Counted from the first letter of the stretch, positions 8,234 to 17,108 are shown. The stretch: 41,491 nucleotides of DNA from Phycisphaeraceae bacterium (GCA_029260615.1 JAJDCX010000019.1:1-41491); one strand, 5' to 3'. Notes: generated by a model not told the origin, from the letters alone. Translations and numbers: made by a program.

Positions 8234-9486
8234 GCCTGTTTGTCGCAGGCCGAGGCTGGCGTGGAGGTGTTGCGGTCAAACGACTGGGCCGAGGTTTTCA
8301 CCGAAGGCGTGATCCAGGCACGCAACGGCTTGACCGCCAACACGACCAGCACGACCAGGCAGGCCACCGCCAACCACTGCGGGATCATCTCGTGGTGGTG
8401 CGCTTCTTGCGCTTGTGCGATAGCGCTGATGGAAAAGGTCGAGGCGATGGCATCGGTCGTAAGGCCGCAGAGGATCGCGCTGACCGAGACGGTGATGAGG
8501 TAGGCGAACATGTGGCGTGTGCCCATTTCTTTGCGGACCACGCCCAGGGTTGCGACGTTGGTAGCGGGGCCGGCCATCATGAAGACCAGCACCGCGCCCG
8601 GCGAGAGCCCGGCGATCAGCAGGCCGGCGGCCAGGGGTGTCGAGGCGGTGGCGCAGATATACATCGGGATACCGACCAGGACCATCAGGATCATCACCGG
8701 GAGGCCGGAGCCCCAGCCTTCTATCAAGTCGGGGGTGACGAAGACGCTGATGATTCCGGCTAACAGGAGGCCGATCAGAAGCCACTTCATGGTGTCGCCT
8801 AGCACCTCGGCGGCGGCTTCGATCAAGGCGGTGAGCAGGCCGGGCTTGTGTGGTGTCGCGTTGTCTGTTTTGGATGAGCAGCAGGAAGACGCGGGCTGGG
8901 GTGTACTGTCGCCACAGCATGAAGAGGTTGCCTTGAGTTCTTCGGTTGCGCAGCATGAAGTCTTGGGCGCGGAGGTTTCGCAACAGGAAGTCGTTGGTTT
9001 TTCTGAGCCGCATCCGGTGGTGGTCTTGGCGGGGGCTGGGTCTTTGACGGGTGGTGAACCGGGCTGGGTTGACTCGGGGATGGCAGCGCCGACCAGGCCG
9101 GTTGCGATCGCGCTAAGGATCGCCGAGGCCGGGCGGACGATTGCCAGGAACGGGCCGAGCAAGGCATAGGAGACGGCGACGGAGTCCACGCCGGTCTCTG
9201 GGGTTGCGACCAGGAAAGACATCACCGAGCCGCGTGAAGCGCCTTGTCGGCGTAGCGCCAGTGCGGCGGGGATGACGCCACAGGAACACAAGGGGAGCGG
9301 TGCGCCGATGAATGCCGCCTTGACCACGCCGCCGCGGCCGTGCAGGAATTTGGTGAGCCAGGCCGAGGGGATGTAGACCTTAATCAGCGCCGCCACCACC
9401 AGCCCGACCAAAAGCCAGGGCGAGGCGGCCAGCACCATCTCCCAGGTGGCGTCCACGATGTCCATGATCGTCTGCATAGGCGGCAT
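8230..9486 (-). CDS. SO_0444-type Cu/Zn efflux permease (DUF318/ArsP-like) with cysteine-rich loop
   Basis: A 418-residue inner-membrane permease with about eight helices in two halves. The family motif PLCSCGVIP (Cys67, Cys69) is present in the first half and an ATAST/GPATN pattern in the second. The central loop (about 155-210) carries nine cysteines, mostly as CC pairs in repeats such as TSCCE and SSCCG, which would bind soft metal ions in the cytoplasm. Family members are linked to copper or zinc export, so metal efflux is the likely role. There are three possible ATG starts close together (9486, 9477, 9465); the longer frame upstream runs through a CCGGGG repeat. The gene is translationally coupled to uvrC, an unusual partner. 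Confidence 0.85.
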   Translation of the reverse strand: MPPMQTIMDIVDATWEMVLAASPWLLVGLVVAALIKVYIPSAWLTKFLHGRGGVVKAAFIGAPLPLCSCGVIPAALALRRQGASRGSVMSFLVATPETGVDSVAVSYALLGPFLAIVRPASAILSAIATGLVGAAIPESTQPGSPPVKDPAPAKTTTGCGSEKPTTSCCETSAPKTSCCATEELKATSSCCGDSTPQPASSCCSSKTDNATPHKPGLLTALIEAAAEVLGDTMKWLLIGLLLAGIISVFVTPDLIEGWGSGLPVMILMVLVGIPMYICATASTPLAAGLLIAGLSPGAVLVFMMAGPATNVATLGVVRKEMGTRHMFAYLITVSVSAILCGLTTDAIASTFSISAIAQAQEAHHHEMIPQWLAVACLVVLVVLAVKPLRAWITPSVKTSAQSFDRNTSTPASACDKQA

Positions 9487-9515
9487 TGTAGGCGCGTCCC
9501 ACCGGGCGTGCCCCT

Positions 9516-9558
9516 GAAATCCCCCGGACACCCCGGACTCCCCGGGCCACTCCCCGGA
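9516..9558. repeat. CCGGGG periodic repeat between divergent genes
   Basis: Four CCCCGG units lie at spacings of 9, 9 and 12 bases in the gap between the permease and the carboxypeptidase. Read on the minus strand they extend the permease frame upstream (GGF, GHA and similar), which is probably not translated. It is the same repeat type as seen inside several coding regions of this window. Confidence 0.6.
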
Positions 9559-9599
9559 CCTCCCCCCCCGTGCGTGACCCGATTGATTAGGATACCGCT

Positions 9600-10769
9600 A
9601 TGAGTAACCGACCGATCGTATTGGACGCGGATTTTGACAGCGGCTCGCTGGACATGACAAAGTCGTCGGTCAAGGGGGACACCGTCCTGCTGGCTGGGCG
9701 TGACGGGTTTAATATTGGTCATTGGAAGTGGCTGCACTTCACCGCATCGAACGTGCGTGGGCGGACGCTGACGTTTCAGATCGGTGACAACTTCGATACT
9801 GATCCTGCGAGGCTGAACCAGCACCAGATGGTCTATAGCGAGGACGGCGAGCGGTGGCGGCACTTTGATTTCAACCAGCGAGATGCCCAGGAGGGTGTGT
9901 ATCGGTTTAGAAATCGTGAACCGTTCACGGGCGACCGGGTGGCGGTGGCGTATGGGTTCCCGTACCCGTTTTCTCGGGTGGTGTCTCACACGGAAAAGAT
10001 GCGCAGCTGTGAGTGGGTGTCGCCAACGGCGTCATCGGATGATCGGCTTGTGCTTGGGATGTCGCCGGGGGGCGTGGATGAGCTTGGCCGAAACATCGCT
10101 CCCAACCCGCTGTTTGGTTATCAGGTCACCGATGCCTCGGCACAGGGCGAAAAGAAAACGGTCGTGTTGATGAGCGGGGTCCACCCCAACGAAACGCTGG
10201 CGAACCACACGCTCGAGATGCTGATTGATTGGCTGGTCGGCGATTCAACTCACGCGGCGGCGTTGCGGAAGCGGGCGCGGTTTCTTGTCTACCCGATGGC
10301 GAACCCCGACGGGCGTGTGGCGGGATACAACCGCACCACGGTGCAGCACATCGACCGGGATGCCAACCGCTTTTGGCGTGAGGATCTTTGGGGGGACATG
10401 CCGGACATCGCCACGGTCGGGCGGGCACTGATTAAAGACACCGGCGGGCGGGTGGATTATTTCATCGACATGCACTGCTGGACCGACACCCAGCACCATG
10501 TGGGGATCATCAGCAAGGCGGAGGGGTACTGGGACGATCCGTTCTGGCGTTCGATGGTGGCGTTGGAACCGGGGCTGGCGAGTTGGGACTCGGGGTGGGA
10601 CAACCCCTCGACGGAGACGTTTGCCTTTGAGCGACTTAGCGCCGGGTTCTGTATGACATTTGAATCAATGTATCTGCCGGGCGAGAAGCTGGATTGCCTG
10701 CAACGCATAGGCAGGCATCTGGGCGAAGCGCTGTACCGGGCCCTGGCGGCTGACCTGGCGGACCACTAG
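9600..10769 (+). CDS. M14 family zinc carboxypeptidase (cytosolic carboxypeptidase-like)
   Basis: A 389-residue metallocarboxypeptidase. The N-terminal 140 residues form the beta-sandwich domain typical of cytosolic carboxypeptidases. The catalytic domain follows with zinc ligands His195 and Glu198 in SGVHPNET and His292 in DMHCW, the substrate-binding YPMANPDG and DRDANRFW motifs, and catalytic Glu355 in TFESMY. No signal peptide is seen, so it should act in the cytoplasm. Bacterial relatives process peptides or side-chain glutamates; the substrate here is unknown. An AGGA element lies 8 bases before the ATG. A TAGGAT box six bases before the ATG could equally be a -10 box. Confidence 0.9.
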   Translation: MSNRPIVLDADFDSGSLDMTKSSVKGDTVLLAGRDGFNIGHWKWLHFTASNVRGRTLTFQIGDNFDTDPARLNQHQMVYSEDGERWRHFDFNQRDAQEGVYRFRNREPFTGDRVAVAYGFPYPFSRVVSHTEKMRSCEWVSPTASSDDRLVLGMSPGGVDELGRNIAPNPLFGYQVTDASAQGEKKTVVLMSGVHPNETLANHTLEMLIDWLVGDSTHAAALRKRARFLVYPMANPDGRVAGYNRTTVQHIDRDANRFWREDLWGDMPDIATVGRALIKDTGGRVDYFIDMHCWTDTQHHVGIISKAEGYWDDPFWRSMVALEPGLASWDSGWDNPSTETFAFERLSAGFCMTFESMYLPGEKLDCLQRIGRHLGEALYRALAADLADH

Positions 10770-10797
10770 GGGGCTGTGGCTGGCAGTGATTAGCTGC

Positions 10798-10813
10798 CAC
10801 GCTGCGAAGCGTG
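10798..10813 (+). terminator. hairpin after the carboxypeptidase gene
   Basis: A perfect CACGCT / AGCGTG stem with a GCGA loop, preceded by a second small hairpin (GGCAG / CTGCC). There is no T-run, so it is a weak terminator candidate or a 3' end stabiliser. Confidence 0.4.
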
Positions 10814-10820
10814 CGAAGGC

Positions 10821-10930
10821 GCAGAAGAGATAGCCGTAATTGAACGCGGATAAACGCTAATAGACCGGATTGGCGCGTTGCTCTGTCAAGGTTTAATTCG
10901 CGTTTATTGGCGTTTATTTTCGGCCTATCC
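10821..10930. repeat. intergenic inverted repeat (GATAAACGC family), copy 2
   Basis: The left arm (10821-10867) is nearly the same as 6701-6747. The right arm (about 10890-10920, GTTTAATTCGCGTTTATT and GGCGTTTATT) is its inverted partner, so the pair can fold into a long imperfect stem. A 66-codon frame starting inside it is an artefact. Confidence 0.7.
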
Positions 10931-11063
10931 AATCCTGCGTTGTTCGGGCTCTTCGCCGTTGCGTGGCAAGTAGGTTTGGTGGGTTTTCTGATTGGTTCTT
11001 TCGTATACCCAGCGCCCGCCCGGGGTTGTCCCTGTGTGGGTCAAAAACCTTGGTTAAAAAGCA

Positions 11064-11091
11064 TTGAAAATCCGCTTTCTTGTGGTATGTT
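11064..11091 (+). promoter_or_regulatory. predicted promoter for the sugar dehydrogenase gene
   Basis: A -35 box TTGAAA and a -10 box TATGTT are separated by 16 bases. Transcription would start near 11098 and give a leader of about 370 bases before the sugar dehydrogenase. No other gene lies between. Confidence 0.4.
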
Positions 11092-11097
11092 GGAGGG

Positions 11098-11468
11098 GCA
11101 GGAGTGATGGAAGCCGAGCCTTCTATGGGTGAGGCTGATTTAGCTCCCGTGGTTCGATCTCCGGGGCATAGGCCGGGGAAGGAATTGGACGCGGGCTAAC
11201 GGGTTTTCCCCGGAATAGCGCAATGCCGAATCCTGGTGTTATGAAGCTGCCGACCCCGATCATTGGGCCGGTGATGCTGTGAAGATGAAGGGCCTATCCG
11301 TTGTTCCGGCTCTGGGTTACCATTGCGGGGCGGCAGGGAGAGATCAAGCCGAGTCCGGCGTCGATTCACTGAAAAATCGGTGACAGACGCGGGCTAGGCT
11401 ATGCGCGGGTATCACTATTATAATAGTAGACATAATTATATCTTGAACATGAAATGTAATGCGGAGAA
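11098..11468 (+). other. long untranslated leader upstream of the PQQ sugar dehydrogenase
   Basis: No clear gene. It contains a stem CCGGGGAA (11173-11180) / TTCCCCGG (11206-11213), an 11-base direct repeat GACGCGGGCTA at 11188 and 11386, and a perfect 14-base AT palindrome at 11414-11427 that includes TATAAT. A 30-codon frame (ATG 11107, stop ending at 11199) has a good GGAG site but unconvincing codon use. It may be a structured leader; it matches no riboswitch I can name. The AT palindrome could be a second promoter or an operator. Confidence 0.4.
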
Positions 11469-13220
11469 ATGATGCGAATTAAGTTACTACTCGCGCTATC
11501 GTTGGCCGGCCTGACACTTGTAGCCGCGCCGTCACACACACTGGCCGCCAACCCTCTTCCGCCGATCGACAAGCCCGGGCTCGCGGTTGACCTGGTCGAC
11601 TTCGTGCAGTTCCCCGCCGGCTCGGGTTCGTTTCAGCGTGACGGGATCAACTATCTTCTGGAGTCGCCCGATACCTCAGGCCGACTGTTCGTCAACGATT
11701 CGCGTGGCGGGATACGTCTTATTAATACGGACAACTCGACGTCGATCTTTTTGGATATCAGTTCCAACGTTTCAAGCGTGGCTGGGGAAAACGACATCGA
11801 TGTGATCCGCGGGACGTTCGGGCAGCAGGGGCTCGGCGGGTTCGCTTTCCACCCCGACTATGCCACGCTTGGATCGCCGGGGTTCGGCAAGCTGTACACC
11901 GCACACAGCGACAACCAGGCGGGTAAGCCCACGCCCGATTTCCCAAGCCCCGGATCGACCAGTCATCACAGCGTCATCATCGAGTGGCAGGTCGATCCAC
12001 TTAACCCCGACACGGTGGACCTCACCAGCCGGCGTGAGTTGTTGCGGATCGGCCAACCGTTCGGCGATCACAACATGCAGCAGATCGGGTTCAATCCGCT
12101 GGCAAACCCCGGCGATGCTGACTACGGCAAGATGTTTGTCTCGATGGGTGATGGCGGCAACAACAACCCCCCCATCCCCACCGACCCGTTCCAAGGCGGA
12201 CAGGATCCCGGCACCCCCCTGGGCTCGATCCTCCGCATCGACCCGCTGGGGAGTAACAGCAGCAATGGAAATTACGGCATCCCCGCTGACAACCCGTTCG
12301 TCGGCGACCCGGACCTGATGCACACACCGCTAGTCGATGAGAGCCAGACACCTCAAGACGAAACGCTCGGCGAGGTCTGGGCCTTCGGCCTGCGCAACCC
12401 CCACCGTTTCAGTTGGGACACCGGACTCAACGGCACCGCCAACATGTTCATCTCCGACATCGGGCAGGCCAGCATCGAAGAGATCAACCTCGGCGTGGCA
12501 GGCGCTAACTACGGCTGGCGCGACCGCGAGGGCACCTTCGCCACCGACCCCAACAACCAGAACAACCTCTTCCCCCTGCCTACAAGCGACGGCGTGTTCG
12601 GCTACACCTACCCCGTCGCACAATACGACCACGACGAGGGCGTCGCCGTCGTCGGCGGGTTTGTCTACCGCGGCCAGGCCATCTCATCGCTTCAGGGCAA
12701 GTACATCTTCGGCGACCTTGTGAACGGCCGGATGTTCTACACCGACGTCGACGACATGATCCTCGGCAACGTGGCCACCATCCACGAACTGACCCTCTTC
12801 CACAACGGCTCGGAGCAGACGCTCCTGCAGATCATGGGTAACGCGCCGCGTGCAGACCTGCGCTTCGGTGTCGACAACGACGGTGAGATCTTCGTCATCG
12901 CCAAACGCACCGGCGAAATATTCCGCCTCGTCCCACAAACTAATCTCGAAGGCGACCTTGACGGCGACGGCTTCGTCGGCATCGAAGACCTGAACATCGT
13001 GCTTGGTAATTGGAACCAACAGGTCGCCGCAAGCGACCCGGCCAAGGGCGACCCTTCAGGCGACGGCTTCATCGGGATCGAAGATTTGAACGTCGTGCTT
13101 GGCAACTGGAACGCGGGGACGCAGCCGCCGGAGGTCTTGACGAATATCCCCGAGCCGGGGGCGGTGGTGCTGTTGGGTGTGGGCGGCGTCGCGTTGCTGC
13201 GGGTTCGCAAGAAGCGATGA
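11469..13220 (+). CDS. secreted PQQ-dependent sugar dehydrogenase with dockerin-like repeat and PEP-CTERM anchor
   Basis: A 583-residue exported protein: signal peptide (1-27), a six-bladed sugar dehydrogenase propeller (about 40-490), two EF-hand dockerin-like repeats (495-548, each built on a GDGFxGIEDLN core) and a PEP-CTERM tail (IPEPG at 560, hydrophobic helix, RVRKKR). Family motifs of soluble glucose/sorbosone dehydrogenases are visible: GDHNMQQIGFNP (199-210), VWAFGLRNPHRF (303-314) and DIGQASIEEIN followed by NYGW (about 330-350). It should oxidise sugars or aldose-like compounds outside the cytoplasm with PQQ, though cofactor use is inferred from the family. The EF-hands probably bind calcium; the tail should be recognised by an exosortase not encoded here. 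GGAG lies just before two adjacent ATGs. It is the first of four genes sharing this C-terminal module. Confidence 0.88.
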   Translation: MMRIKLLLALSLAGLTLVAAPSHTLAANPLPPIDKPGLAVDLVDFVQFPAGSGSFQRDGINYLLESPDTSGRLFVNDSRGGIRLINTDNSTSIFLDISSNVSSVAGENDIDVIRGTFGQQGLGGFAFHPDYATLGSPGFGKLYTAHSDNQAGKPTPDFPSPGSTSHHSVIIEWQVDPLNPDTVDLTSRRELLRIGQPFGDHNMQQIGFNPLANPGDADYGKMFVSMGDGGNNNPPIPTDPFQGGQDPGTPLGSILRIDPLGSNSSNGNYGIPADNPFVGDPDLMHTPLVDESQTPQDETLGEVWAFGLRNPHRFSWDTGLNGTANMFISDIGQASIEEINLGVAGANYGWRDREGTFATDPNNQNNLFPLPTSDGVFGYTYPVAQYDHDEGVAVVGGFVYRGQAISSLQGKYIFGDLVNGRMFYTDVDDMILGNVATIHELTLFHNGSEQTLLQIMGNAPRADLRFGVDNDGEIFVIAKRTGEIFRLVPQTNLEGDLDGDGFVGIEDLNIVLGNWNQQVAASDPAKGDPSGDGFIGIEDLNVVLGNWNAGTQPPEVLTNIPEPGAVVLLGVGGVALLRVRKKR

Positions 13221-13424
13221 GGATCATTGGTCGGCGGCAAACAAATCTGTCACCGCAATAATAATCGATCGCGGTGTCACGGGGCCAAACAAAGCCTTGA
13301 ATACGGGCGTTTTTTGTGGCGTGCCTGTATTCCAATGGTACTATGGTGGCTGAATAAACTCGGCGGAAAAGGCATGGGCCGATTGTGCGCCCAGTAAAGA
13401 AGTTTATTTCGGGAGCCACCTCAG

Positions 13425-14543
13425 ATGAACTATTTCAAGATCAATCCGGCCAGAGTACTTATGGCGGCTTTGGTTTCACTCGCACTGGTAGATCCGTCGC
13501 GGGCGGTTGTTGTGGACGGGAGCCTGGCCGGCGACGGTTATGGTCAGCCGGTGGCGGTGCAGACCGTGCAGACCGGGTTCGGGGATAACCAAAGCGAACT
13601 GAATGCGGCCTACGCGCGGGTGCAGGGCGGGCAACTGTTTCTGATGTTTACGGGCAACCTCGAGCCGGTATGGAACCGCCTGGAGGTTTTCATTGATTCG
13701 ACGCCCGGGGGGATGAATCACGTCACCCGTCCTGCGTCGTCGTTTGATCGGTTTACGTTTGATGCGGGCTTTGAGCCTGACTACCTGATCGAAAATATTT
13801 CCGGGCCGAGCAATTTTATTTTCCAGTTCGCTGAATTTGATTCGGATATCACCACTGGGAGGGACACGTTCATTAATGTGTTCGATGGGCAGGAACAGGG
13901 CGCGGTCCAGACGGCACCGGGCGAAGAGCTGGGTTTCTCTTTCGGTTTGGGATTTGACAACACCAACACTGCGGGCGTGACCGGTGGCGTCGATGCGGCG
14001 GATCAGGCGGCGGTGGTGGCTGTCACTACCGGGATAGAACTGGGGATCCCCTTGGCTGCGATCGGCAACCCGTTTGGCGAGATAAAGATTTTGGCGATGG
14101 TCAATGGTGCCGGCGGCAACTTCCTTTCCAACCAGTTCCTGGGCGGGCTGGAAGCGCCCCAGGCGAACCTGGCCTCGGACGGGCAGGGCAACGTGTTCGC
14201 CACCTTGGGGCTGATCGACCTCAACGATTTCGCGGGCGATCAATTCTTCACGATCGATATCCCGCTCACCGGCGACCTGAATAGGGATGGCTTCGTGGGG
14301 ATCGATGATCTGGGCAACGTATTGGGCAACTGGAATGGAAATGTTTCGCCGGGTGACATGTTGCAAGGCGACCCCTCCGGAGACGGGTTTGTGGGGATCG
14401 AAGACATGAACCTGGTGCTTGGCAACTGGAACGCGGGGACGCCGCCGCCGCCGGCAGGCGAGTTGGCGTCGGCTGTGATCCCCGAGCCGGGGAGTGTGGC
14501 GTTACTGGGGGTGTGCGTGGTGGCGGCGATCCGCCGACGTTGA
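13425..14543 (+). CDS. secreted dockerin-like/PEP-CTERM protein of unknown function
   Basis: A 372-residue exported protein with a signal peptide (1-27, cut near SRA), a beta-rich body (about 28-280), the double EF-hand dockerin-like module (283-337) and a PEP-CTERM tail (IPEPG at 352, ending in RRR). The body begins with a stretch (AYARVQGGQLFLMFTGNL, then EVFIDS) that I recall from other planctomycete surface proteins; it may be a DOMON-like or sugar-binding sandwich, but that is a guess. A GGGAG element precedes the ATG by about nine bases. The gap to the previous gene is about 200 bases, so it probably has its own promoter. Confidence 0.8.
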   Translation: MNYFKINPARVLMAALVSLALVDPSRAVVVDGSLAGDGYGQPVAVQTVQTGFGDNQSELNAAYARVQGGQLFLMFTGNLEPVWNRLEVFIDSTPGGMNHVTRPASSFDRFTFDAGFEPDYLIENISGPSNFIFQFAEFDSDITTGRDTFINVFDGQEQGAVQTAPGEELGFSFGLGFDNTNTAGVTGGVDAADQAAVVAVTTGIELGIPLAAIGNPFGEIKILAMVNGAGGNFLSNQFLGGLEAPQANLASDGQGNVFATLGLIDLNDFAGDQFFTIDIPLTGDLNRDGFVGIDDLGNVLGNWNGNVSPGDMLQGDPSGDGFVGIEDMNLVLGNWNAGTPPPPAGELASAVIPEPGSVALLGVCVVAAIRRR

Positions 14544-14639
14544 CTGCGTCGCGGTTCGGATGGGGATGCCTGGTGCCTGCGGATCAGATTAACACCTGTG
14601 TCGCAGCCCGTAAAAGCTCGCAAAAATACCGAAAAAACC

Positions 14640-14668
14640 TTGTGCTGGCTGAACCTATCCAGTATAAA
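14640..14668 (+). promoter_or_regulatory. predicted promoter for the beta-helix gene
   Basis: TTGTGC and TATAAA are separated by 17 bases inside an AT-rich patch that stands out from the GC-rich surroundings. A second TATAAT (14682-14687) lies further down without a clear -35 box. The start codon is 48 bases after the first -10 box. Confidence 0.4.
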
Positions 14669-14716
14669 TAATTTAGTTTTATATAATTTTGCACCAACTC
14701 ACGGGGCCTCTCTGTC

Positions 14717-17080
14717 ATGAATAGATACGTTAATACATCCCGCCGATTCGCTATCGCTGTATCGCTGCTGGGGTCTTGGTGCATGGCCCAGACCGGTGCT
14801 GCGCAGGTCTTCACGACGATCATTAATGTTCCGCCGGATGTTGCGTCGGCATCGATCGGGTCGGACACGCAATTAAATCTTTTTGATAACGGGGCTATCG
14901 GAGATTTATTCGACGCGGGAGCCCGTGATGGCACGAGCACCAACGTCGAGGTGAATATCAGCGGGGGCACGGTCGGGCCTAGTTTCTTTGCCAATTCGAA
15001 CAGCCAAGTCAACATTACCGGTGGCATTTTTCAGGACGGGTTCTTCGCGAACACGGGCAGCAATGTTTCTATCAGCGGGGGAAGGGTGGGCTCTTTCATC
15101 TCCATAAGTGGTAGTACGGTCACGATCATTGGCGACGAGTTTATATCGGGCGGTGTGCCGGTAGCGGGGCTCAATGTCCCCGGGGATTCGGTCTTCTTCC
15201 GTAATGGTTCTTTGCATTTGACGGGCACACTCACCGATGGATCGGTCGTCCTGTTTTCGGCGGGGGCGGGTGATTTTTTCTCAACCCAGACGGCGAAGTT
15301 AACGCTCGCGGCGATACCGGCTGCGGGGCCGAGCGTCATTAACAGTCCCGCCGATCCCACCCCGCCAGGTCTGCGTGCGGGGCAGACACTGAACCTCGCG
15401 GCAGGCGCAAATCTGGGCGACAACTTCGCGGCGGTCGGTGCGACGCTGAATATTGATGGCGGCACCGTGGGACGGGGCCTGGAAATCGAAAACACGTCTG
15501 TGACCATGACGGGGGGTAGCGTGGGATCTGATTTTCGCGTTTTCGCGGGCAGCAATGTCCACATCAGCGGCGGGAGTATCGGTAACAGCTTCACGCCTCG
15601 TTCGGGTAGCCATGTGACGATCGATGGCGGGGTGATCGGGGACAACGCCGCCGCACAATCCAGCAGCAGGATGACTATCAACGGCGGGGTGATCGGGGGC
15701 AACTTCGACGTCTTCTCGGGCAGCACGGTCAACATCAACGGCGGATCGATCGGCGACTTCTTCGATGCGAACCGGAGCAGCACGGTCAACATCAACGGCG
15801 GGGTTTTGGGCAACTCCATCGATATCCAGGACGGCGCCACGGTCAACATCAAGGGCGGGCGGTTCGGACAGGACTTCGACGCCTTTGGTGGCAGTTTTGT
15901 CATCTTCACCGGTGGCGAGTTTCTCATGGACGGGCAGCCTATCGCGGGATTGAGCGGGCCAGGGGACAGGGTCGCGGTCCCCGGGCTATCGACCCTGACC
16001 GGGACACTGGAGGATGGCTCGGCCTTCGTGTTCTCCTCACTTGCAGAAGATGACTTCGATCCCGGCACGGTATTTTTGCAGTTGGGGACGGTCCCTGCGA
16101 TCACGCCGGGGACGATCGGCTCGCCTGGTAGCCCGGTCCCCAATGGGGTGCGCGCAGGCGAGAGGCTGGTCCTCTCGGCGGGTGCGGACGTGGGGGATCA
16201 CTTCGCCGCGGTGGGAGGCGAGTTGCATATCATCGGCGGGACGGCGGGGTTTGGGCTTGAAGTGGTGGATACACAGATGGCGATCTCATCGGGGAGCGTT
16301 GGCGATGGCTTGAAAATCTATGCCGGCAGCACCGTTGATATCAGCGGCGGGACGGTCGGGATCCAGGCCAAGGCGTTCGTGGGCAGCACGGTGAATATCT
16401 TCGGCGAGGGAAGTGTGGGCGATCTTTTCGGGGCTTTGACTGGCAGCACGGTGAATATCTTCGGCGGGTCTGTGGGGGAGAACTTTGTCGCCTTCTCCGA
16501 CAGCACGGTCAACATCAGCGGCGGGGACGTATCCAGCAGTTTCCGGGCCTTCGTCGGTAGCGAGATCAACATCCTTGGCCAAACTTTTTTTAAGACGGAC
16601 CCGGATTCACCCGGCGACCTGATCGACCTGACAGCGGGCCTGACACCCGGCGTGCCGATATTGATTACCAGCCGGGTCGGACAACTCACCGGCACCTTGA
16701 CGGACGGCTCCGCGTTCAACTTCAACATCGGGTCTTTCTTTAATAGCCAGGCGACACTCACGATCGCACTTCTCCCGTTGGCTGGTGATCTGGACTTTGA
16801 TGGTTTTGTCGGGATAGCGGACCTGAACCTGATCTTGAGTCAGTGGAATCAGAACGTAACCCCAGGTGACCTACTGCTGGGCGACCCGACGGGCGACGGG
16901 TTCGTGGGGATCGAAGACCTTGGCGTGGTGCTTGGCAACTGGAACGCGGGGACGCCGCCAGTTGCGGGGGCCTCGACGAATATCCCCGAGCCGGGGACGT
17001 TGGGGATTTTCGGCCTGCTGGGTCTAGCCTCCGTTGTCACTGGCCGTTATGGGCTCGGCAATGGGGCCGTGCGGGCGTGA
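14717..17080 (+). CDS. secreted triplicated beta-helix repeat protein, dockerin-like/PEP-CTERM
   Basis: A 787-residue exported protein. After a signal peptide (1-30) come three related modules (about 50-201, 202-460, 461-687). Each has rungs of roughly 20 residues with the pattern STVNIxGGxxGxxFxA, as expected of a right-handed beta-helix, and each ends with a GTLxDGS strand block and a hydrophobic LxxxP close. Modules 2 and 3 also share an RAGxxLxLxAGAxxGDxFAAVG opening. Then follow the EF-hand pair (689-743) and IPEPG at 756. The tail after the hydrophobic stretch is longer than in its neighbours (RYGLGNGAVRA) and less basic. No catalytic site is recognisable; a structural or carbohydrate-contacting surface role is plausible. 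A short terminator hairpin follows the stop. Confidence 0.82.
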   Translation: MNRYVNTSRRFAIAVSLLGSWCMAQTGAAQVFTTIINVPPDVASASIGSDTQLNLFDNGAIGDLFDAGARDGTSTNVEVNISGGTVGPSFFANSNSQVNITGGIFQDGFFANTGSNVSISGGRVGSFISISGSTVTIIGDEFISGGVPVAGLNVPGDSVFFRNGSLHLTGTLTDGSVVLFSAGAGDFFSTQTAKLTLAAIPAAGPSVINSPADPTPPGLRAGQTLNLAAGANLGDNFAAVGATLNIDGGTVGRGLEIENTSVTMTGGSVGSDFRVFAGSNVHISGGSIGNSFTPRSGSHVTIDGGVIGDNAAAQSSSRMTINGGVIGGNFDVFSGSTVNINGGSIGDFFDANRSSTVNINGGVLGNSIDIQDGATVNIKGGRFGQDFDAFGGSFVIFTGGEFLMDGQPIAGLSGPGDRVAVPGLSTLTGTLEDGSAFVFSSLAEDDFDPGTVFLQLGTVPAITPGTIGSPGSPVPNGVRAGERLVLSAGADVGDHFAAVGGELHIIGGTAGFGLEVVDTQMAISSGSVGDGLKIYAGSTVDISGGTVGIQAKAFVGSTVNIFGEGSVGDLFGALTGSTVNIFGGSVGENFVAFSDSTVNISGGDVSSSFRAFVGSEINILGQTFFKTDPDSPGDLIDLTAGLTPGVPILITSRVGQLTGTLTDGSAFNFNIGSFFNSQATLTIALLPLAGDLDFDGFVGIADLNLILSQWNQNVTPGDLLLGDPTGDGFVGIEDLGVVLGNWNAGTPPVAGASTNIPEPGTLGIFGLLGLASVVTGRYGLGNGAVRA

Positions 17081-17085
17081 TTGGC

Positions 17086-17108
17086 TTCGCCCAAGCGAAT
17101 TTTCTTTG
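17086..17108 (+). terminator. short rho-independent-like terminator
   Basis: A TTCGC / GCGAA stem with a CCAA loop is followed directly by TTTTCTTT, five bases after the beta-helix gene's stop. The stem is short, so termination may be partial. Confidence 0.45.

Noticed and set aside
10907..11107. A 66-codon frame starting MAFIFGLSNP
   Set aside because: Its start lies in the intergenic inverted repeat, and the rest overlaps the predicted promoter; no family match.
11107..11199. A 30-codon frame with a good GGAG site in the leader
   Set aside because: Codon use is not typical of local genes and it overlaps a stem; possible leader peptide but not supported enough to call.
14900..16800. CRISPR-like regular repeats in the beta-helix gene
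   Set aside because: The roughly 60-base periodicity is in the coding frame and degenerate; it encodes protein rungs, not spacers.
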